A model generated the notes under the pieces. It was not told the origin of the DNA, did not search any database, and worked only from the letters and a program-made list of their open reading frames with translations. Below are positions 61,470-64,000 of a stretch of DNA of 64,000 bases, piece by piece. The translations under genes and the position numbers were made by a program. The stretch spans positions 1,534,501 through 1,598,500 of the forward strand of contig NZ_CP045201.1 in the NCBI RefSeq assembly GCF_014899185.1, given 5' to 3'. Origin of the DNA: Pseudooceanicola spongiae. GTDB taxonomy: Bacteria > Pseudomonadota > Alphaproteobacteria > Rhodobacterales > Rhodobacteraceae. Position 1 is the stretch's first letter, and each line of letters opens with the position of its first letter.

Positions 61470-62375
61470 TTACCTTCCTGTATCCGCGACCAAGTCCCTG
61501 ATCTTTCGCCAATCTTCCGCAGCCCCGTCGGACAGCCGTACCGTCGGGCGCGAGGCCAGACGCATGTCGACCACCGTCACATCCCGATCGAGCAATTCCT
61601 GCACCTGATGCAATGCCAGCACCCGCTCCAGCGCTGGCACCGGGCGTTCCTCGGGCAGCATGATCCGCTGTCCGCGATCCAGCACCAGATCCCAGCGGCG
61701 CGCGCCAATCCGCTCCAGCCCGCGAATGCGGTCGCGCACCGGCTCGGCCACCGCCAGCAGCGCCAGCGCTTCCGGCACCGCCGCCTGCGCACCGACACCA
61801 GCCAGCAACGGCAGATCCGGGCGATCCAGACGCGACGCAAGCGTGCCAGTCACAGCGCCCACCGGGTCGACCAGCTCAACCCCATCGGGGCCGTGCCAGA
61901 GCGCGACGGGAATGCGTTCCGTCACACCGACGAACAGCACCCCACCCTTGCGCACCTGCAAGGCGGCCTCGGCCACCGAGGGCAAGGTCTGCAAGGTGTC
62001 CTTGAGCGCCGGCAAATCCAGATCAAAGGAGGAGCGCGGCAAATTCAGCTGGGCGGTCTCGCGGATTTTCTGCGCCGTTTCAGGCGAGACATCCGAAATC
62101 TCCATGGCGTTCACCATGAACTGAGGGCGGTTCTGGAAGTCGTGTTTCCAGCCCTCGACCTTGGCGACGACCATCTCGCGCCGCTCGGTATTGCCGACGT
62201 AGAGCGCTGCCGCCCCGGCGCAGAGCGCCAGTGGCAGGATCACCCGGATCGTCACGCGGAAAGTCGGCGTCAGCATCAGCCGCTGCATCCGCCAGGACCA
62301 GCGCGAGGGGGCCGGATCGTGACGCGGCTCGCCCCGGCGCTTGGCCGGGCGACGGGTGGATTTCACCGCTCGCAT
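61470..62375 (-). CDS. ftsQ: Cell division protein FtsQ
   Basis: A 301-residue bitopic protein: basic cytosolic N-terminus, one membrane segment (ILPLALCAGAAALYVG), a POTRA domain (EGWKHDFQNRPQFMVNAMEISDVSPETAQKI), and a beta domain with VGVTERIPVALWHG. It links early and late divisome proteins. I choose the ATG at 62375 because GGAGG lies eight bases upstream. It overlaps the end of ddl by 13 bp. A slightly longer frame exists but is less well supported. Confidence 0.93.
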   Translation of the reverse strand: MRAVKSTRRPAKRRGEPRHDPAPSRWSWRMQRLMLTPTFRVTIRVILPLALCAGAAALYVGNTERREMVVAKVEGWKHDFQNRPQFMVNAMEISDVSPETAQKIRETAQLNLPRSSFDLDLPALKDTLQTLPSVAEAALQVRKGGVLFVGVTERIPVALWHGPDGVELVDPVGAVTGTLASRLDRPDLPLLAGVGAQAAVPEALALLAVAEPVRDRIRGLERIGARRWDLVLDRGQRIMLPEERPVPALERVLALHQVQELLDRDVTVVDMRLASRPTVRLSDGAAEDWRKIRDLVADTGR

Positions 62376-63283
62376 GAGGCGTCCTCCACCAGCCAACGGC
62401 AAAAGGCGCCGAAGGAATAGCCGCAGGCCTGCGCATGTTCGGGCGACAGCGAGGTCGGCGTCATGCCCGGTTGTGTGTTGGTTTCCAGCAGGATCAGACC
62501 CGCGAGGCCCTTGTCGGCGTCCCAGCGGAAGTCGGTGCGCGACAGGCCACGGCAGCCAAGCGCGGCATGGGCGCGCAGCGCGAAATCGAGGCAGGCCGCC
62601 TCTATCTCGGACGGGATCTCGGCCGGGCAGACGTGGGTTGAGCCGCCGGGGTTATATTTCGCGGCATAGTCGTACCAGCCAGAGGTCATGATCTCGGTCA
62701 CGGCCAGCGCACGATCGCCGAGCACCGAGACGGTCAACTCCCGACCGGGAATGAACTGCTCGACCATCAGCGTCTCGGGCATGTTGTCGGCAATCTGCGG
62801 CGGGCTGTTGGCCCCCTCAGGCACGATATAGACACCGACCGAGGAGCCCTCGTTATAGGGCTTCACGACATAGGGCGGGGCCATCGGGTGCGCGGCGCGG
62901 ATGTCGGACTTGTGGGCCAGCAGGCTGAGGGCGACCGGCAGACCTGCCGCGACGTAGGCGGCCTTGGTCTTTTCCTTGTCCATCGCCAGAGCCGAGGCCA
63001 GAACGCCGGAGTGTGTGTAGGGAATCCGCAACCATTCGAGCAGACCCTGAACGCAGCCATCCTCGCCCCAGCGACCATGAAGCGCGTTGAAAACCACATC
63101 CGGAGAGATCTCACCAAGGCGTGCAGCGAGATCCGGACCTGCGTCCAGCTCGACCACTTCAAAGCCCTCTTCCCGTAAAGCGGCGGCGCATTCTCGCCCA
63201 GAAGACAAAGACACCTCGCGCTCAGCCGAGGGTCCGCCCTTCAGTACCACCACTTTCGGGGTTGCCCTGCTCGACAAACCCAC
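62363..63283 (-). CDS. ddl: D-alanine-D-alanine ligase
   Basis: A 306-residue ATP-grasp ligase making the D-Ala-D-Ala end of peptidoglycan precursors. N-terminal VVLKGGPSAEREVSLSSG; HGRWGEDGCVQG; VVKPYNEGSSVGVYIV; LLETNTQPGMTPTSLSPEHA (magnesium site). I use GTG at 63283 since GAGG lies six bases upstream and the length then fits the family; the open frame runs 19 codons further upstream. Overlaps ftsQ by 13 bp. Confidence 0.93.
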   Translation of the reverse strand: MGLSSRATPKVVVLKGGPSAEREVSLSSGRECAAALREEGFEVVELDAGPDLAARLGEISPDVVFNALHGRWGEDGCVQGLLEWLRIPYTHSGVLASALAMDKEKTKAAYVAAGLPVALSLLAHKSDIRAAHPMAPPYVVKPYNEGSSVGVYIVPEGANSPPQIADNMPETLMVEQFIPGRELTVSVLGDRALAVTEIMTSGWYDYAAKYNPGGSTHVCPAEIPSEIEAACLDFALRAHAALGCRGLSRTDFRWDADKGLAGLILLETNTQPGMTPTSLSPEHAQACGYSFGAFCRWLVEDASCER

Positions 63284-63352
63284 GTTGTGCCTCAATGTCC
63301 CAGGCCTTTGCGGCCCTTGTTCGCCTCCGGATTTATACAATCCGCTTTAAAT

Positions 63353-63371
63353 TGGCGCCTTTGTGGCGCCT
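63353..63371 (-). terminator. Stem in the murB-ddl gap
   Basis: GGCGCC-TTTGT-GGCGCC with AATTTAAA beyond on minus, plus a neighbouring GGGCC / GGCCC stem near 63387. The 154-bp gap holds no gene. May be a partial terminator or processing site between murB and ddl. Confidence 0.35.
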
Positions 63372-63437
63372 TATGACTGCTTTCGGGCCTGTTGCGGCCC
63401 CGTATTTATTGATCGTTTGCGAGGGGTTATCCGGCGC

Positions 63438-64000
63438 CTACCGGGGCGCGGGATCGCCTATTCGCATGATTTCCCACTCTAGCTGTATTCCCTGCGATTT
63501 AAAAACCTTTTTTCGGACTTCCTCGCCCAAGGTTTCCAAATCCGCCGCCGAAGCGCCATCGGCATTGATCAGAAAGTTGGAATGTTTCTCGCTCATCTGC
63601 GCGCCACCGACGCGCGCGCCGCGCATCCCCGCCGCGTCGATGACCGCCCAAGCCTTGAGATCGTGCACATCGTCCGCGCGCCCGGTTGAGGAAAATCCAG
63701 CCGGATTGCGAAAAGTCGAGCCCGCACTGCGCTCTTTCGTAGGCTGGGTTTCATCGCGCCGGGTCAGCTGCTGCTGCATCCGCGCGGAGAGAGCCGCAGG
63801 GTCGCCTGCCGGGCCCTGCAAGACCGCCTCGACCAGCACCCAACCTTCGGGCAGATCGCTCTGGCGGTACTGAAAGTTCAGATCCTCGGCGCTGAGCGTC
63901 ACGATCCGGCCATCACGGCTGACGGCCGTCGCGCTGACAAAGACGTCCGCCGTGTAAGTGCCGTAGCACCCGGCGTTCATCCGCAGAGCGCCGCCGACCG
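63438..64000 (-). CDS. murB: UDP-N-acetylenolpyruvoylglucosamine reductase (partial)
   Basis: The C-terminal 187 residues of MurB, running off the right edge. Visible: [14 protein letters not shown], the FQYRQSDLP segment, STFRNPAG (the GSxFKNP region with the catalytic Ser), [21 protein letters not shown], and the closing helix [21 protein letters not shown]. MurB reduces UDP-GlcNAc-enolpyruvate with NADPH to UDP-MurNAc. Same strand and order (murB-ddl-ftsQ) as in other Rhodobacterales dcw clusters. Confidence 0.95.
   Translation of the reverse strand, partial: VGGALRMNAGCYGTYTADVFVSATAVSRDGRIVTLSAEDLNFQYRQSDLPEGWVLVEAVLQGPAGDPAALSARMQQQLTRRDETQPTKERSAGSTFRNPAGFSSTGRADDVHDLKAWAVIDAAGMRGARVGGAQMSEKHSNFLINADGASAADLETLGEEVRKKVFKSQGIQLEWEIMRIGDPAPR

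Noticed and set aside
60075-62420. 781-residue open frame on plus
   Set aside because: Antisense to ftsA and ftsQ, which are unmistakable; no ribosome site and shadow composition.

Overview
This window reads as chromosomal DNA of a high-GC alphaproteobacterium of the order Rhodobacterales (Roseobacter-group type). The grounds are: gene order lpxC-ftsZ-ftsA-ftsQ-ddl-murB next to bamD and recN; bolA-dnaJ-cobS-cobT in one neighbourhood; a DUF3422 protein beside pntAB; a CreA homologue; a long-linker FtsZ; and GC-rich codon use throughout. I place it no more finely than that. I saw no rRNA, tRNA, CRISPR array, insertion sequence, integrase or phage gene. Most of the window is ordinary core genome with a few accessory features.

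Layout. 1-5.8 kb (mostly minus): leucine/isovalerate catabolism (ivd, an acyl-CoA synthetase, mccB) and the start of a nitronate monooxygenase-like gene. An oppositely oriented ompW with its own FNR-type box sits inside this group. 5.9-8.8 kb: a stress-type PPOX protein, CreA, a DegT-type aminotransferase and a phosphoglycolate phosphatase. 9-13.5 kb: glmU-glmS, a PPOX protein and an AlkD-like protein. 13.5-17.4 kb: a lipoprotein, moaA, waaA and an LpcC-like glycosyltransferase. 17.5-27.2 kb: a divergent peptide-uptake island, with substrate-binding protein and two permeases on plus, and two ATPases (one frameshifted) plus three M20 amidohydrolases on minus. 27.3-34.9 kb: EamA transporter, DUF3422, pntAB, an SDR and a class I amidotransferase-like hydrolase. 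35.1-41.8 kb: pepN, gatB, thioesterase, DUF4177 protein, bolA and a J-domain protein. 41.9-43.6 kb: an ECF sigma/anti-sigma pair wedged between the J-protein and cobS. 43.8-50 kb: cobS, two small exported proteins, cobT, an M24 peptidase and DUF427. 50-54 kb: a ClC protein divergent from a LuxR/alpha-beta-hydrolase fusion. 54.3-64 kb (minus): recN, bamD, lpxC, ftsZ, ftsA, ftsQ, ddl and partial murB, i.e. envelope and division functions.

Most interesting signals. (1) Three intergenic arrays of ACCG (CGGT on the other strand) repeated at exactly 11-bp intervals, each read in the same sense ahead of a downstream gene. (2) A LuxR-type regulator fused to an alpha/beta-hydrolase fold whose catalytic Ser and His positions appear to be Asp and Gln, so it may be a ligand sensor rather than an enzyme. 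(3) ompW antisense inside the leucine-catabolism group, with a one-way terminator that would let the minus-strand transcript run through. (4) A single-base frameshift in a peptide-transporter ATPase. (5) A ClC protein with the gating Glu but Val at the inner proton-Glu position. No wholly new multi-gene system was found.
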